The translations under genes and the position numbers were made by a program. DNA of 64,000 nt from Bidens hawaiensis. Taxonomy: Eukaryota; Streptophyta; Magnoliopsida; Asterales; Asteraceae. This document shows positions 1 through 12,900 of the stretch, in pieces. The DNA is taken from the NCBI GenBank assembly GCA_021521415.1, contig JAIQDT010004209.1, forward strand, positions 62,001 through 126,000, read 5' to 3'. Position 1 is the first letter of the stretch, and every line of letters begins with the position of its first letter. The notes under the pieces are model-generated. The model was given only the letters and a program-made list of their open reading frames with translations. It was not told where the DNA came from and made no database searches.

Positions 1-390
1 AGACATGCAAATAGGTATATGTAATCATGATTCTTGCTGCTTCAATCAATGTTCTGCTTCTTCTTTTAGCAACACCATTTTACTCAGGAGTTCTAGGAGC
101 ACTAAATTGTTGAAATATTCCTTTTTGCATTGCAGAACTCAAACATTACCCCGTTCTTGAAATTTGTGCCATTATCACTTTTTAACACCTTAACTCTTTT
201 GTCCAGTTGATTTTCAATTCTAGTTACACATCCCTTGATCAACTCAGCAGCTTCATCTTTTGTTGAAAGAAAATACACCCAAGTAAACCTTGAGAACTCA
301 TCAATGATTACAACTCAAAAATTCTTTTTGCCAATACTTGGGACACTCACAAGAACAAAAAGATCCATATGAAGCAATTCTAGCACTTGA
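1..390 (-). pseudogene. Copia-1 integrase core fragment
   Basis: The minus strand encodes the start of a copia integrase core: an HMDLF segment with the first catalytic Asp, then a DEFSRFTWVYFL-like stretch, then KSDNGTNFKN with the second catalytic Asp. The reading is interrupted by at least one stop between the first two blocks. The Glu-bearing part lies beyond the window. It continues directly from the pre-integrase domain at 391-822. Confidence 0.75.
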
Positions 391-822
391 TTAAATGAAT
401 TCACCAATTGTCTTGTGAGATGATTTGTGTTGTTTTCCTTTCATGCATGAGTAACATTTCTCTTCTATATTGAAATCCCTTTTAGGTAGTCCAATTACAT
501 ATTCACCTTTAACAAGTTTGTTCATGTGCTTCATATTAACATGACACAATTTCCTATGCCATAGTTTTGTTTCATTGTTAGTGGCTTTGAAACCAAAGCA
601 TGTACCACCTCTAGAAATAACATCTTTCATTCTTATCTCATAGAGGTTTACATTTCTGAGAGCCAACATCATAATCATATATGGAGGAATGACAAATTCT
701 GGTTTTAAGATGAAGTAGTGACTGTTATCAAACCCAGCTTTATAACCCTTATCACAAAATTGTGTGATGCTCAACAAGTTGTATTGAAACCCTTCAACAT
801 AAAAAACATTATCAAATAACAC
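391..822 (-). pseudogene. Copia-1 protease C-terminus and GAG-pre-integrase domain
   Basis: This 143-residue open stretch begins with the copia protease C-terminal signature (NVFYVEGFQYNLLSITQFCDKGY). It then has the zinc-binding GAG-pre-integrase domain: LWHRKLCHVN supplies the His residues and CYSCMKGKQHKSSH the Cys pair. In the family this domain binds cDNA ends for integration. The frame is open across the segment but closed on both sides, so this is a relic. Confidence 0.85.
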
Positions 823-969
823 CTAGCCATTTGTAAGAATACCATTTCCTACAATCTTGCCTACATTCTCATCACTTCCAAAGGCAACTAGTCCTTCAAA
901 ATTTTCATCATATTTGACAAGTGACCTCTTGTCACATGTCATGTGCCTGGAACATCCACAGTCCATGAC
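823..969 (-). pseudogene. Copia-1 aspartic protease active-site fragment
   Basis: On the minus strand a VMDCGCSRHMT motif is readable. It matches the copia protease active site D-S-G-C-S-R-H-M-T with Ser changed to Cys next to the catalytic Asp. About 45 residues follow before a TAG just upstream of the next open stretch. The protease normally cleaves the Gag-Pol polyprotein. Confidence 0.7.
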
Positions 970-2289
970 CAAATGTCATTCAATTATGTGGACTATTCCT
1001 GCACAAAGGAAAGAAAAATGATTAGTCGTGGAAAGAATCACAAGCAAAGGAGGCTTTTTCTCTCTCAGATACAAGTATGACAGAATCCCTTAGGTTTACT
1101 TCCTCATATACAACTTCGCATGACTCATCACTGTCATAAACATAGTTTATATTGTATTCACTTTTCACAATGTTATCCAAACATTCTTCAATAACATGTT
1201 CATCTCTTTTCAAAATGATTTTTGGAGTTTCAACTTTTAATTTCCATGAGAAATCTCTTGGTTCTTTGCCTTGTCTTAGCAAAAATTTCTCATATCCATT
1301 CAAGTTTCCAAAGAACTTCTTCTTAAATGATTTTGCAATTGATTCTCATTTTAAAACTGATGGGAATGACTTTTCAGAACTTTTCACACTTGATGTCTCA
1401 GATTTTTGTGGTTAGAAAAAATTTTCTTTTTCACACCCTTCTTTATCAATTCCTTTGCGTTTTCAACCTTTTGACCAACATCATGATTTCCTTTTTCAAG
1501 ATAATCATTATATCTTTTCTTGTAATAACCAAAATCCTGTCCAAATTTAATTGAATCGGGAATATCAAAATTTGGGGCTTGATTTTATTCTAGCATGAAT
1601 TCCTATGATGCCCATAAAAATCAAAGATTTTGCACCAGACATTGCCATAAATGTTATGATCTTCAATTAAATTACCTTTTTTGAATCTTTCACTTGGTTT
1701 GGTTTGGGTAATTCAACACCAATTGGCTTCTAATAAGTGAATCACTTATCAAAGTCTACAAAAATTGGTGCAAATATATCAATCTTCTATTCATTTTGAA
1801 ATATGCTTCCTTTTTCGAATTTTACATCTTGAAGTTGTTTGTATTTGCCATTGTTCTTAGCATACCATGTCGAGCCTGTCTCTTTTGGGCCAATATTGTA
1901 GATCACCACAAATGTCAAACACTTCATGGTTGGAGTAAACAGGGTAAATGAGATGATATTCTTGAGTTTTCTTTGAAATTTCAGCAGACTTCTTGTTGAA
2001 TTTGAAGTAGGTGACTTCTCTTTTTTCTCTTATGAAACCTTTTTCTTGATCTCTTCACACTTTTCACAGAACATTTGCAATTGCAGCAATTAGAATAGTG
2101 GTTGCTTGAAATACTTTTGGACATTTTACTTGATTCAGCTTCACTGCTTGTTTCCTTTAATTCTTGATCATTTGATGATTCAGATTTAGTTTCACTAGAT
2201 TTTGTTTCAGTAACATAAAACTCTCATTAATTATGGCAGCCATAATTCTTAACAAACTCTTTCTTATCTTCAAAAACTAATTTGAATTG
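970..2289 (-). pseudogene. Copia-1 gag C-terminal region, degenerate
   Basis: Between the protease motif and the recognisable gag lies about 1.3 kb with short minus-strand open stretches, the longest being 1022-1303 (93 codons, no known motif). By position it is the C-terminal half of gag. No second zinc knuckle is clearly readable. Plus-strand ORFs here look like shadows. Confidence 0.45.
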
Positions 2290-3725
2290 ATTTAGGTATG
2301 CTTCACTACTCTCTTTGTCAACTTAGAGAGAATAGTTGTCATTTGAATTGTGGTGGAATACTTGTCTTCTGGTTTAATCTTTTCCAGCTTTCCACAAATG
2401 TTTCCAGCTGATACTAGATTCTTCAAGAACTCAACATCTACTTGAAGAGCAGTACTCTTGAGTTTCTCCTCAGTATACATTTTTTTCAACACTTCAATTT
2501 GAACTGTGAATCATGACTGAGTTTCATAACTTTTTATACAATCTTCTTCAAGACTTATGATTTGTGCTTCATAAGTTCTCTCACTTTCTTCATACAAATT
2601 AATGATATTGTCTTTCTTATTAATTTCACTATCACATATTCCTACTTACTTCTTCAATTCATAAATCATAAATGATAATTCAGAATTGGAATGTTCAGAA
2701 TGCACCTTAGAAGATGAAGATTCTCCTTTATTTTTGATCTCTACCATGAATGCAACATTTGCTCTTTCTATTGCTTCAGTATGATTACTCCAATTGAAGT
2801 CACCATCCTGTGGATCTTGTGTAATAGCTACATTTCCTTGGTTCATCTGTTGATTATTTGTAGCATGTTTAACTTGATTGTTTCTATTTTGGTTTTTGAT
2901 TTGCAGGAGCTTGATTGGGGTTTGGATTTCTTTGTAGTTGTTGTTGCGAAATGATTTTCTGGTTTTAATGTTATTGAGTGTTGTTTTGAATTTGTCTATT
3001 CTAAGCGTAGGGGTTTTGTTTGTGGAATTGGTTTCTTTGATTTTCGTAGGCTTAGTTTTGATTATGATGCTGCCTGGGAAGATTACATTCTCTTGCAACA
3101 TGACCTGGTTGTTGGCTATTGTAACAGATAGCTTTGGATTTGCCAAATCCAGTTTTATCACTTGGACTAGTAAAGGTAGAACTTCCAGTTTTGTTGTATA
3201 ATCGTTTGCTTTTTATTGCCAACATTGCAGCTTGCCACTTCAAATCCATGTATTTTAAATCATCTACATCAATTGGTTCCGTATCTTCTTGTACCACACT
3301 AGTATGAATCATATTCTTGGACACAAAGGCATTGTAAGAGTCTGTAAATACTGAGAACAAAGCTTGGTATACATTTTCTTGAGGAATATTTTTAGTGTTT
3401 GGAACATAAGATGATTAACCATTAGCCACAAAAGAAGCAACACTATCTTCAATCATATGCACATCGAATCTAGATTGACTAGATTGGCTAGATTTTGGTG
3501 CTGATGCAACTGGGAATACTCTTGGAGGCTAACAAATTCATGTGGTTCTTGAATTTGTAAACTAGATTGACTAGATTTTGGTGCTGATCCATCTTTTATA
3601 GACAACCAAATATCATGGTCATTGTAATTAACAGTTGCCTCAAATATAGTCTTCCATTTTATGTAATTTTCCTAAACAATCAACCTAGGTATCTTGTTAG
3701 TAGACATCTCTTGATCCATATCCAT
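2290..3725 (-). pseudogene. Copia-1 gag, broken
   Basis: The likely start is the minus-strand ATG at 3725, beginning MDMDQEMSTNK. It is followed by a UBN2-type gag N-terminus with NYIKWK and NDHDIWLSIKDG. Further in, residues around CYNSQQPGHVAREC form a CCHC zinc knuckle whose second Cys is replaced by Ser. A Gln/Asn-rich linker and an acidic DGDFNWSNH segment come next. Several frame changes and stops interrupt it. Gag would form the virus-like particle and bind RNA; this copy cannot. Confidence 0.75.
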
Positions 3726-4172
3726 TTGTTTTTGTTTTTGAATTGTGACGTTTTAGTTAAAACTAATTTAGAAATATATTTTTATAATTTTGAGTTTTAA
3801 CTTTATAACTGAAATTAAACTACAATTACTTAAAACTTGAAGATGATTTTGAAAATTTACTCAAAATTTGTAGATTTGGATTAAAAGAGTCAGATCTGTA
3901 ACCAACAGGAAATTTCAAATGGATTTCAATCAAGATCCAAACAAAAAACAAAAAAATAATATGTAGATCTAGGAATAAGACATTATAAACCTCCAACTTT
4001 GTAGATCTGAAGCTAAACCAAAGAAATCAGAACAAGCGATGTCACTCTTCAATGGAACAGTGTTTGGCTGACGTTATCGTTTTCCACCTCCAGAAATTCA
4101 TCTCAAATCTAACAAATTTTCAAATGAAACACCAAAATAGCAACAAAATGGGCTTAAGTGAGCTCACCAAGC

Positions 4173-4183
4173 TTTGATACCAC
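4173..4183 (-). other. Copia-1 primer binding site (initiator tRNA-Met)
   Basis: The minus strand reads TGGTATCAAAG two bases inside the LTR. This matches the TGGTATCAGAGC primer site complementary to initiator tRNA-Met, with one change. It primes minus-strand cDNA synthesis and fixes the LTR boundary at 4186. The leader 3726-4172 shows no gene. Confidence 0.85.
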
Positions 4184-4185
4184 TT

Positions 4186-5131
4186 ATCAGCACTAGAATC
4201 CATGACACAATTACAGTTATCAGACAAGAACAATCATGAAACACTAACACGTGAAGACCTCTAGAATGTGGCCTACGGAATTAACCACAAAAAGAAAGTG
4301 ACTAGTTATAGTAAGTTAAAAAAGAATGAACACACAAGATAACTCAAAATATTTCCATTATAATTGATATTCAGAAAGGTACATGGAAAACTTGGGTTTT
4401 AGGTGGAAAATGTTAGGTGCGGCTTCCAATAGTAGGTCAGAGAATAATCATAGGTGTTTTCTCATAAATTAGACATAACATTATATTTATATGTACCTGA
4501 CATTTCTTTTAGAAACCTTAATCATTATAAAAACATTCTAAAAATAAATACAAGTGTAAACTGGTCTTTGAGTAGACATATTCCTTTTTTTTGAGTAGGC
4601 CCTGTAATCTTGTGAAAATATTCCTCTCAAGCAAGTTTCAATCTACATGATAAGTCCAAACTTTGCTCGGAAATATCCCACGAGCAAACAAGTTCTTCAC
4701 TAAATCTCTTCAATCTTCACTAAGGATTATTTGAGCAAACTTAGTATCCTACTATAGCTTACTTGAGATTGACTTTGCTCTGGGTAACACTTAGAATAAT
4801 TTCCATAAACTCCATAGAAGCATACTTGAGATCCATCTTTATTATATCCTTGCTCGACTCACTAGGTTACTCCAAAATTTAGTTTAAGCAAAGACACATC
4901 AAGGGATTTCTCATTGTAAACCTTGTTTGATAGAAGAACTAACCATGCTCAATGAAGTGTAGCTTGCTCGAAAATAACACTTAGATGATTTCTTGAATTA
5001 TCTTGCTCGTATAAGATATCTTGCTCAAGGAAGTAATAATCTTGCTCGTAGTTCATGAGTTTGCTCGAGTTCCATACTTAGCATTTTCTATGAAGGTTTG
5101 AAAGATTCCAATCTTTCCTTGAGACCCAACA
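4186..5131 (-). repeat. Copia-1 5' LTR
   Basis: This is about 946 bp. On the minus strand it starts TGTTGGGTCTC and ends next to the primer site; the terminal CA has decayed to TA. A TATAAATA box lies on the minus strand near 4480-4490. The LTR is studded with TTGCTCG and its complement CGAGCAA, for example near 4663, 4853, 4968, 5005, 5043 and 5060. It is homologous to the split LTR of copia-2. Confidence 0.8.
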
Positions 5132-5558
5132 GACACCAAATTATTTAGGAAATTAATTTCAACTTCAAGTTATGTGGTCTTTAATTTCTCATCAGTAAAC
5201 ATATTTTTGAGTTCTTCAATCTCTACTTTTATGTTGATTAAAGTTTAAAAACTTCAACATAGTTCTTACACATTTTTTATTTGTTATTCATATGTCTTTT
5301 CACTTTCTTCATATAGACTGCTAATTCTATTTCTTTTGCCAATTTTAGCTTGCAAGTGTCCATTTTCCTTATTCAAATCATCAATGGTTAACAATAATTC
5401 AGAAAGTGAAGGTTCAGAAGATACCTTTGATGAAGATGACTCAGTTTCATTCTTGATACCATCCATTGATGCTAAATTTTCTCTTGTAATTGCATCATCA
5501 TGGTTGCTCCAATCAAAGTCACCATCCTGTGGTTCATGGGTAACCACAACATTTCCTT
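5132..5558 (-). pseudogene. Copia-2 gag, C-terminal part
   Basis: The minus strand has an 87-residue open stretch, 5547-5284. It contains EPQDGDFDWSNHDD, an ESSSSK run and a Leu/Glu-rich segment that could be a coiled coil. It is clearly homologous to copia-1 gag (DPQDGDFNWSNHTEA). It continues, after removal of the solo LTR, into the segment at 6074. Confidence 0.75.
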
Positions 5559-5563
5559 GGTTT

Positions 5564-6068
5564 TGTTAGTGCATGATTTGTTGTCCGTAGCCGATCGACG
5601 AGGCTAGAGGTAGTTTAGTCAATAAGCTATAGTGTAATATGGCCATTCGCTACGGATTGCATAGCTAATGGGGTCCATTAGTTAGACATATAGCCATTCG
5701 TTAAGTTAGGAGCTTATACGCTAACGATGTTTAGCGTATGAGGTTCATTCGTTAAAGTAAGAGCTCATTCGTTACTAGATATAACGAATGAGATCTCATT
5801 CATTAATGAGATTACCCCACTCATTATCATAACTAATTAATGAGGTATGTGCCTATAAATAGGCAGATCCTATTCACACAGAAAAAGGGAGATCCAGGCT
5901 TAATGGATTCATGTTGTTACCATGCTGGATCCATAACTTATTCATCATGTATTGTATAGTAGCATATCAATAAAGTGTTTGTATAACGTATCATCTTGTG
6001 TCAATGTATTGATGTATCATGTTAGGGACTAGATTTTGGATCGCGTAACGTCTTATAACGTATTTTCA
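5564..6068 (+). mobile_element. Solo LTR of a copia-like element
   Basis: This is a 505 bp unit beginning TGTTAG and ending TTTTCA. It is flanked by a perfect 5 bp duplication GGTTT (5559-5563 and 6069-6073). It has a TATA box (CTATAAAT at 5853-5860, inside the palindrome GCCTATAAATAGGC) and an AATAAAG near 5969-5975 as a possible poly(A) signal. There is no internal region, so LTR-LTR recombination removed the rest. CATTCGTTA/TAACGAATG words recur inside it. It interrupts copia-2 gag. Confidence 0.9.
5852..5865 (+). promoter_or_regulatory. Palindromic TATA box of the solo LTR
   Basis: GCCTATAAATAGGC places a TATA box in the centre of a perfect dyad. The AATAAAG lies about 110 bp downstream, as expected for an R-region end. 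Confidence 0.6.
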
Positions 6069-6073
6069 GGTTT

Positions 6074-6875
6074 CTTGGCTTGGTTGAGTTGGAGTTTGAT
6101 TTGGTGGAGCATGGTTGTGGTTCTCTTTTCTTGGTTGAATTGTTGAGTGTTGAGTGTTGAATTGTTGGTTCCGTTGCTGTTGATAGTTGTTTTGATTTTG
6201 TCTTGTTTGAGGGTATAGGTTTTGGTTTCGTTGATGGTTATGATATTTTTGGGTATTAAAATTGGTTTGATTTTGGTTTTGGTAAAATTGATTTTGGTTC
6301 ACTTGGCTTTGATTGTTATACTGTTTGGGAAGATTACTCTCTCTTGCAAAGTAACCATGTTGTTAACAGTTGTAGCAAATTTCTTTTGATTTGTCAAAAC
6401 CAATCCTGTCATTTGGACCATCAAAGCTTGATCTTCCAATCCTTTTAAAAAATCTCTTGGTTCTCAAAGCTAACATTGCAAACTGCCACTTTATATCCAT
6501 ATCTTCCATATCATCATAATCAATATGCTCAATATATTTTTGAATAACACTAGTGTGGATTACATTTTTGGCTACAAAGGCATTATAGGACTTAATAAAA
6601 AAAGAGAACAAGGCTTGATACTCATTTCTTTGTTGTGTAGGACTTGAGCATGATGGTTCTTGACCACTTGCTATAGAGGCAGTTTCCACATCTTCTATAA
6701 TTTGCACATTAAACCCTGGTTGGCTTGAACGTGGATAAGATGCAAATGCAATACAATAAATTTTAGGTGAATCAACAAACTGAGATGGCTCTTCAACAAT
6801 GCGTATATGTTGTTGAGATCTAATGTTCATGCCTCCCATTTGAGAAATTAGAGCATTATCCTCTTATATCTTGTT

Positions 6876-6910
<35 letters not shown>

Positions 6911-7115
6911 CTTGAAGAAAAGCTATGACAACATCTAACTTCATTGTAGGAAAATTTGATTTCTCCTTGATAAACTTTGCAGCTATATACCATTAACCAG
7001 ACAATGAAGTAAGAAGCTTCTTATTGAAATCAATGTTATTGATTTGAAAATATGTGGTCCTTACTACAAACCTTTGAAGCACAAAGCTCAATCTTTCACT
7101 AGGTTTAAATTTAAA
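6074..7115 (-). pseudogene. Copia-2 gag, middle part with decayed zinc knuckle
   Basis: Minus-strand open stretches 6839-6363 and 6302-6066 encode gag. The first has the YDDMEDMDIKWQFAML segment typical of these gags and ends at EICYNC, the start of a CCHC knuckle broken by a stop. The second is an extreme Asn/Gln-rich linker. Upstream a UBN2 fragment (ERLSFVLQRF) continues to the LARD insertion point at 7115. A CT microsatellite interrupts it. Confidence 0.75.
6879..6906. repeat. (CT)14 microsatellite
   Basis: Fourteen uninterrupted CT units lie inside copia-2 gag. They read as a Glu/Arg repeat on the minus strand. Confidence 0.95.
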
Positions 7116-9951
7116 TGTGACATTCGTCAATTTCGGGTCATATTTGTATTCATTTATCATGTAAACCGACCCGATTTATATCCCGAACATTTCAAATATA
7201 TAAAATATTGAATTTATGTTACTAAATCATTCCCGCTTGTTCAATTTGAAAAACCCCTTTTACGGATTCGAAAACGCCTTTAAAACGCTCAAATTACATC
7301 GGAAACGAACTTTCGGGACGTGTAACGAACCACACAAGAGGAGCTGGGCCAACCCACCCCACCCTAGACAAGCCGCGCCGCGCGTCCAGGGCAGAGGGGT
7401 CAGGTCACGCGGCGGCGCCTAGGGGTAGTTGCAGCATATTACGGATTTTCTTTAATTTTTAATTTAATTAAAAAAAATATTTTTAAAATTTTTTTTCTTT
7501 CATCCTTCTTATATGTTGTTATTCTTCACCACAAAAAAAAAATAAAACTAAAAAAAAAATAAATAAATAAAATAATTAACGAGTAATTCATATATGCAAT
7601 ACACCGACCTTTTTTTATAATGCATATGTGCAATAGTGTGCATTTTGATATTTGAAATAGTGTTGAATAGCATATATATAGTTGTTTGTATTGTTTATTT
7701 TCAATAGTGTTATATTATATAAAAAAATTAAAAAAAAAACGATATAGTGTATATGTGCATTAGTGTTGTATTACATATATGCGATAATTTGTTTTGCATA
7801 CAATTATTAGTGCCGTATTTGCATATATTCAATAGTGAGTATTGGATAATGCAATTGTGTTGTATTATATGCAATAAAACACTATTGTATATATGCAATA
7901 GGCATTAGTGCACATATGCACTACAATACTACACCAAGGTTTTTTTTTTTAGGGTCAATATCATCTTATTAGAATGAGAAAAGAAAAAAAAAATCACCAA
8001 ATAATTTTTTTTTAAATAGTTAAAAATAATTCTTTACTAGTTCTCTTTTTCTCTCTTTAAGAGGAGTTCTCTCTAGATCCCACCCCTAAGATCCCACCCC
8101 TATATATATATACTGATATATATATATACTTATATAACTTGTTTATACATATTAACCATGCTTAACTTCTGCTCATTTTAGTTTGTTTGTCATATTTACA
8201 AGTTCCATGGTTATGGGTTCTAGGAGTCTAGCCTCGGTTTAACCGTAAGTAGCTCTAGACCGTAAACCGAACTTTGTTTACTAGTTTTTGTTAAATACTT
8301 GTTTAAACATGTTTAACGTTAGATCTAAGTTTATAAAATCATTTTTATAAGTTCTATGGTTATGGGTTTGTAGAATCTTACCTCGGCCTTAACCCGAACC
8401 AAGATCCGAACCGAAAACCGAACTTTTGTTTAAAGACTTTATTGTTAACTTTTTGGTTATAAAACTTAATTATTTTCATTTGTACATTATTATACAAGAT
8501 CTTTGCTATTTGGGCATGTGGAAACCATCTACGAACTTCTTGTGAGATGGAAACCGAATCAAACCGAACTAAACCGATTTTCACTCGCTTAAGGCACACA
8601 AGTTTGTTTTTAGCTATCAAAACTTGTATATTTCTTTAAAAATACTTTATAAACTGATTTTAAATATTTTATTATAGTACTTGGGATGTTGGATTCAACT
8701 TTACCTTATAACAAAGTTCGACCGAGAATACCGAACACTCACTTAACGTACGTTGTTAGTTCTAAAACAATAGAACTACATACATGGTTAAGTATTATTG
8801 GATTTTTATGAGTTATCTCATAACATTTAATATTTTGGAAAGTTGACTTTGGGTTTGACCAATTATCAAGACCCGAATCAACAACCCGAACACTCGTTAA
8901 AACCCGTTTTAGTATCTTTATTTTAAAGGGACTTGTATTCTTGCTTATTTACCCACCTTATTACTTAACATAGGTTGAGTAAATATTAAGATTATATACT
9001 TTAACCCGGTTTCGAGAAAACTTACATTTTTAAAGGACTATTGTTATAATTTCTTAAATAGTTACATTTTAAACCTTGAACTTTAATTGTTTACATTTTT
9101 CAACATTTATTTTATTTAAAGACCTTCAAGACAACCGTTTAATTCAAGAATTTCTTTTATCTAGGCTTTGCTCATTAAACTCTTCGTTCCGCTTAACCTC
9201 CAAATACCGACGTTTTCAAGTTTATTACTTGAATGTGAGTACTTTCATACCCCGTTTTCCATCTTTTGTTTTGGGGGTGACATTTCATACTTCTTCAAAC
9301 TAAATGCTTTATACTTTAGTCTTAAATCACAAATGTTATTGTATATTTTAATTAAATAATTTCTCGATTTGGTGTTCTATGCTTACATGATTATATGCCT
9401 ATGTGTTTATCGCTTTTGGTTGGTGGAACTATAAATCTTAGTCTATTTGGCAACCCCTTATAGCAAGGTGTCGTTAATGTATGCTTATTAACGATAACTA
9501 TAAAGTCCTAGACTATTTGGCATCCCCTTATAGCTAGGTGTCGCTAATGTGTTTAGCGATATCTTCTTATCCAAGTTATTGCTATTATTTATTGTTTCGT
9601 ATACAAGATTGTGACTTTTCTTACTATATACTTATATGCTCAAACTTATGAATTGTTCACCAAATTTTGTGTTGATAAACTTTAATTTATGAAATGTTAT
9701 AGGTTTGCATCTTGGTTGACTCAAGCCTGTGGTGAAAATGTTGTCAAGACCTTTATGATATTAGTGAAACAAACAATATATATATTTGTTAACTTGTACT
9801 CAATTTGTTTTGTATGAACAAGTTATGTGATTTGTTTATTTATTTATAAAATAAATGAGTTGATTAAATATTGTGGCTTTAACAGTGTCTTGTGTTTTGG
9901 GCAATCCGCTGCACCCCGCCATGTTCCACCGCCTTTGGTCGGGGTGTGACA
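7116..9951 (+). repeat. LARD left LTR
   Basis: It starts TGTGACATTCG and ends GGGGTGTGACA. It aligns with 14834-17688 over 7140-7445 and 8090-9951. The middle 7446-8089 does not match the other LTR and instead holds an AT-rich stretch with repeated TGCATATG/TGCAATAG words. A degenerate GC-rich block at 7320-7425 is shared by both LTRs. Confidence 0.85.
9428..9565 (+). repeat. Imperfect ~65 bp direct repeat with hairpin arms in the LARD LTR
   Basis: Two adjacent copies of an ACTATAAA...CTATTTGGCA...CCCCTTATAG..AGGTGTCG unit each end in a small dyad (CGTTAATG with ATTAACG; TCGCTAAT with TTAGCGA). The same pair is present in the right LTR near 17125-17260. Confidence 0.7.
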
Positions 9952-9954
9952 AAT

Positions 9955-9972
9955 TGGTATCAAAACACAAGA
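9955..9972 (+). other. LARD primer binding site
   Basis: TGGTATCAAAACACAAG lies three bases after the left LTR. Its first eight bases fit initiator tRNA-Met and the rest is diverged. The following GACTATAGGATAGGTGGTTAG text recurs in decayed form at 33060-33175. Confidence 0.7.
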
Positions 9973-12900
9973 CTATAGGATAGGTGGTTAGACGTAACGA
10001 CCTAGTATAGTTTTTGCTTTAGGGTCCTTATACGTTTTACCTATACGTATTTACCCAACTTGATTGTTCATTACACTTATCTATTTATATACTTATTTAT
10101 TTCATCAAATCATAAATAAACATAGACACTTGAAACATACTAAGGTATCCTTACCTTACTTTTGTTTAATTTTATATATACACATACACACATTCTCATA
10201 ATAATCTAAGGTATCCTTACCTTACCGCAAAAACATTAATTTTTTTATTGTGTTTTATGGATCACGAGCTTAACTAGGAACCCGTTGTTTCAAATCTCCT
10301 TAAATATTGTCTCATATGAGACGACCACTTTAAGGTGTCGAATGTGATCGTTCTAGTCGCCATTCTAATTTTCGATGTTGAAACAATAGAACCACGGTGG
10401 TTCGTGGACTAGTGTTTTGACATGACGTTGTATTCCGATTTATTATTTTTGTTACAATCGTTATTTGAGTCAAACACATGAAAAAAAAAGACGCAGTGGT
10501 ACGTGCACATGTTTAGATTCCAACAAGATATTTTTGTAAAAAGATTTTTAGTGTTGGAATATCAAGTCATGGTGGTTCATGCACGATTTTTCCGCCTTTA
10601 AATCTTAAGACAATATTTACAAATTTCAAAGATTTAAACCATTTTTCCTTTTTACTTTGTTATATAAATTCTCGTCACAAATTCTCATTTATATAATTTT
10701 ATTTGACTGTAAGGATTCATTCTAATATGTTTTGATTTCACACCGCGATTTTGTTACAAAAATTCATTTATTACGATATCTTCAAAGTAAGTTAAAAAAA
10801 ATATAATAATAATAATATATATTTTTTGAACTATTTATATTGATTTTTAATATGTCATCTTTGTTCATTAAGACTATTTACAACCCTAATTTTTATCATA
10901 TAAACTTCATCATATTAAAAAGGTTTTACGATAAATTTTACCTTAAATTTTCAAGTAAATCCCCATTATATAGATTTTAAATTGTCTTTAAAGTTTTCAT
11001 ACAAGATTTCATAAAATTTTAATTTTATAACAATCCCGTTTATTTTGAAACTATCATCTCGCAATATCGATTATTTAAATTACTCACGACATTTTTACAC
11101 TATATATATATTACACGTGGTAGAATTTTCTTCACCCAAATTCATTCACATTACAACTTTCATTATACAAATTTTAGTTTGTTATAAATTTTCACCAATA
11201 AAAATTCTACATCATACAATCTTCCTCATTTTAAATTTCTTATGGTAGTTTCACTTTGATATTTCAAGAAATTCACAAACTTATAGCTTGTAACTTTCTT
11301 GAAATTCTCATGCAAAACTTCATACAAATTCTATTTTAAAGGAAAAAATCGTTTATTTTTTATTTCTCGATTCACAATGATGATCATTTTATCTTACCAT
11401 GATATTTTTCGTTACACGATATTAAATAACGAGCTTGGTAAAAATTTTCATTACGCAACTTTTGTATACCCAAACAATATTCATCATTCACATTCATACC
11501 TCATAACAAATTTTGACATTCAATCCACTTATTTTAATTTCCTCATAAGTAAGAAATTTTAATTTGATCCTTATAAAAATTTATTTTACTTCCATGACAA
11601 TCAACTTTTATTTTTACAATAAACCTTAAAATGCAAACTTTATTTTCTTAGTTTTTCCGTGATATTTCCAACTACTTAATTTTAAGCATTTCATGAACGA
11701 GTTACGTTACGCGGGTTGGGTTATTTCAACATTTTCTCGTAAATTATTTTTACAATTTAAGCCGACCCGATGTATTGAAACAACTCCTGTTTTAGTGAAA
11801 AAAAACTTTTAGCAAAAAAAAAAAAAAAAAAAAAAAAAACATTTGTTGTTGTAATTCACAAGCTTGGATCCCAATATTTTATTTACAATATATATATATA
11901 TAGTAACTTGTAATTTTAATTATCAAAAGATTTATGAAGGTTTCAAACACTATTTATATATTATGATATTTCCAAATTAATGCTTATTATTGGTCAAAAA
12001 GTTCCCCTAAACGCAACCCCAAGCTTCTAAACACTCGTATTTCACCTCAAGCTACCACCTTAAATCAAACCATCCTTACACTTCAAAAGTTTTCCCACAC
12101 ACTCAAATCTTTCCCCAATATGAACGAAACCTAACATATCAAAGTTATACCCTCACCAACTAAAACCCCAAGCAAATCCAAGATGTACAAAATTGACCCA
12201 ACAAAAAGCCCTAAATACCGACACTTTTACGCCTTGAAAACCTACCAAACTTACCATCTTAATACTTCAGAGACACCGACAAACACACCCACAAATGCCT
12301 TGGACATATACAAACCAAAGTTTACCTAACCATGACTCAAGTCCTTCGAGCCATGCTATGTCAAATCACCAACCATGTCGCCACACCATTCCTACCCAAC
12401 CATAGAGTTTGATATCACAATAGTAACCCAAACACTCCTTGCAAAGTACATATATAAACAAAATCTCAACCCAAACTAGTCAAGACTTATCCAACCCATC
12501 AACTTAATCCGAACTTAAATAAGCAAACCTCAATCCAAATAGCCCAACCACTACTCACACAAGTCATCTAAGCTTAACCCACTCAAACGACCTAAACTCA
12601 ACAAACCCCATCAATCCAACTCAAGAAAACTCAACTACGCAAGCCAACTGAAACACTCACTCTTCACCAAATTTCCAAACAATTCACCATTCGAAGCCTA
12701 AAACCTCTCCGTACACTTCATTTTTTCCCCTAAAAATATTTTTTATTACATTTATACAACTAGCGTATTTATAATGACCTCATGTGTTCAAATAATCGCT
12801 TTTAAATTATAAACTCTTTCAAGGATAACGATTTACGTATTATGCCAATATTTTATAAATCATCTTTGTAGAATATAATATTGTCATGACAAAAAAATCG

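Larger units (their letters stand above)
1..5131 (-). mobile_element. Copia-1: Ty1/copia element, 5' part, decayed
   Basis: This is a minus-strand copia retrotransposon reading LTR (5131-4186), primer site, leader, gag, protease, GAG-pre-integrase and integrase, and it runs off the left edge of the window. Frames are broken many times, so it is not autonomous. Its LTR start abuts copia-2 gag sequence at 5132, so copia-1 is younger than copia-2. The gag is homologous to copia-2 gag: both carry a PQDGDF-DWSNH-like segment. The left LTR and target duplication lie outside the window. Domain order is seen in the sequence; a Sirevirus-like assignment is inferred from the large gag and the initiator-Met primer site. 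Confidence 0.85.

Noticed and set aside
7216..7422. 68-residue Arg/Pro-rich ORF in a GC-rich block
   Set aside because: The same block occurs in both LARD LTRs with different frames, so it is LTR sequence and not a gene.
9955..9972. tRNA-Met-like similarity at several places
   Set aside because: These are primer binding sites complementary to the tRNA 3' end (only about 12 bases), not tRNA genes; no cloverleaf can be formed.
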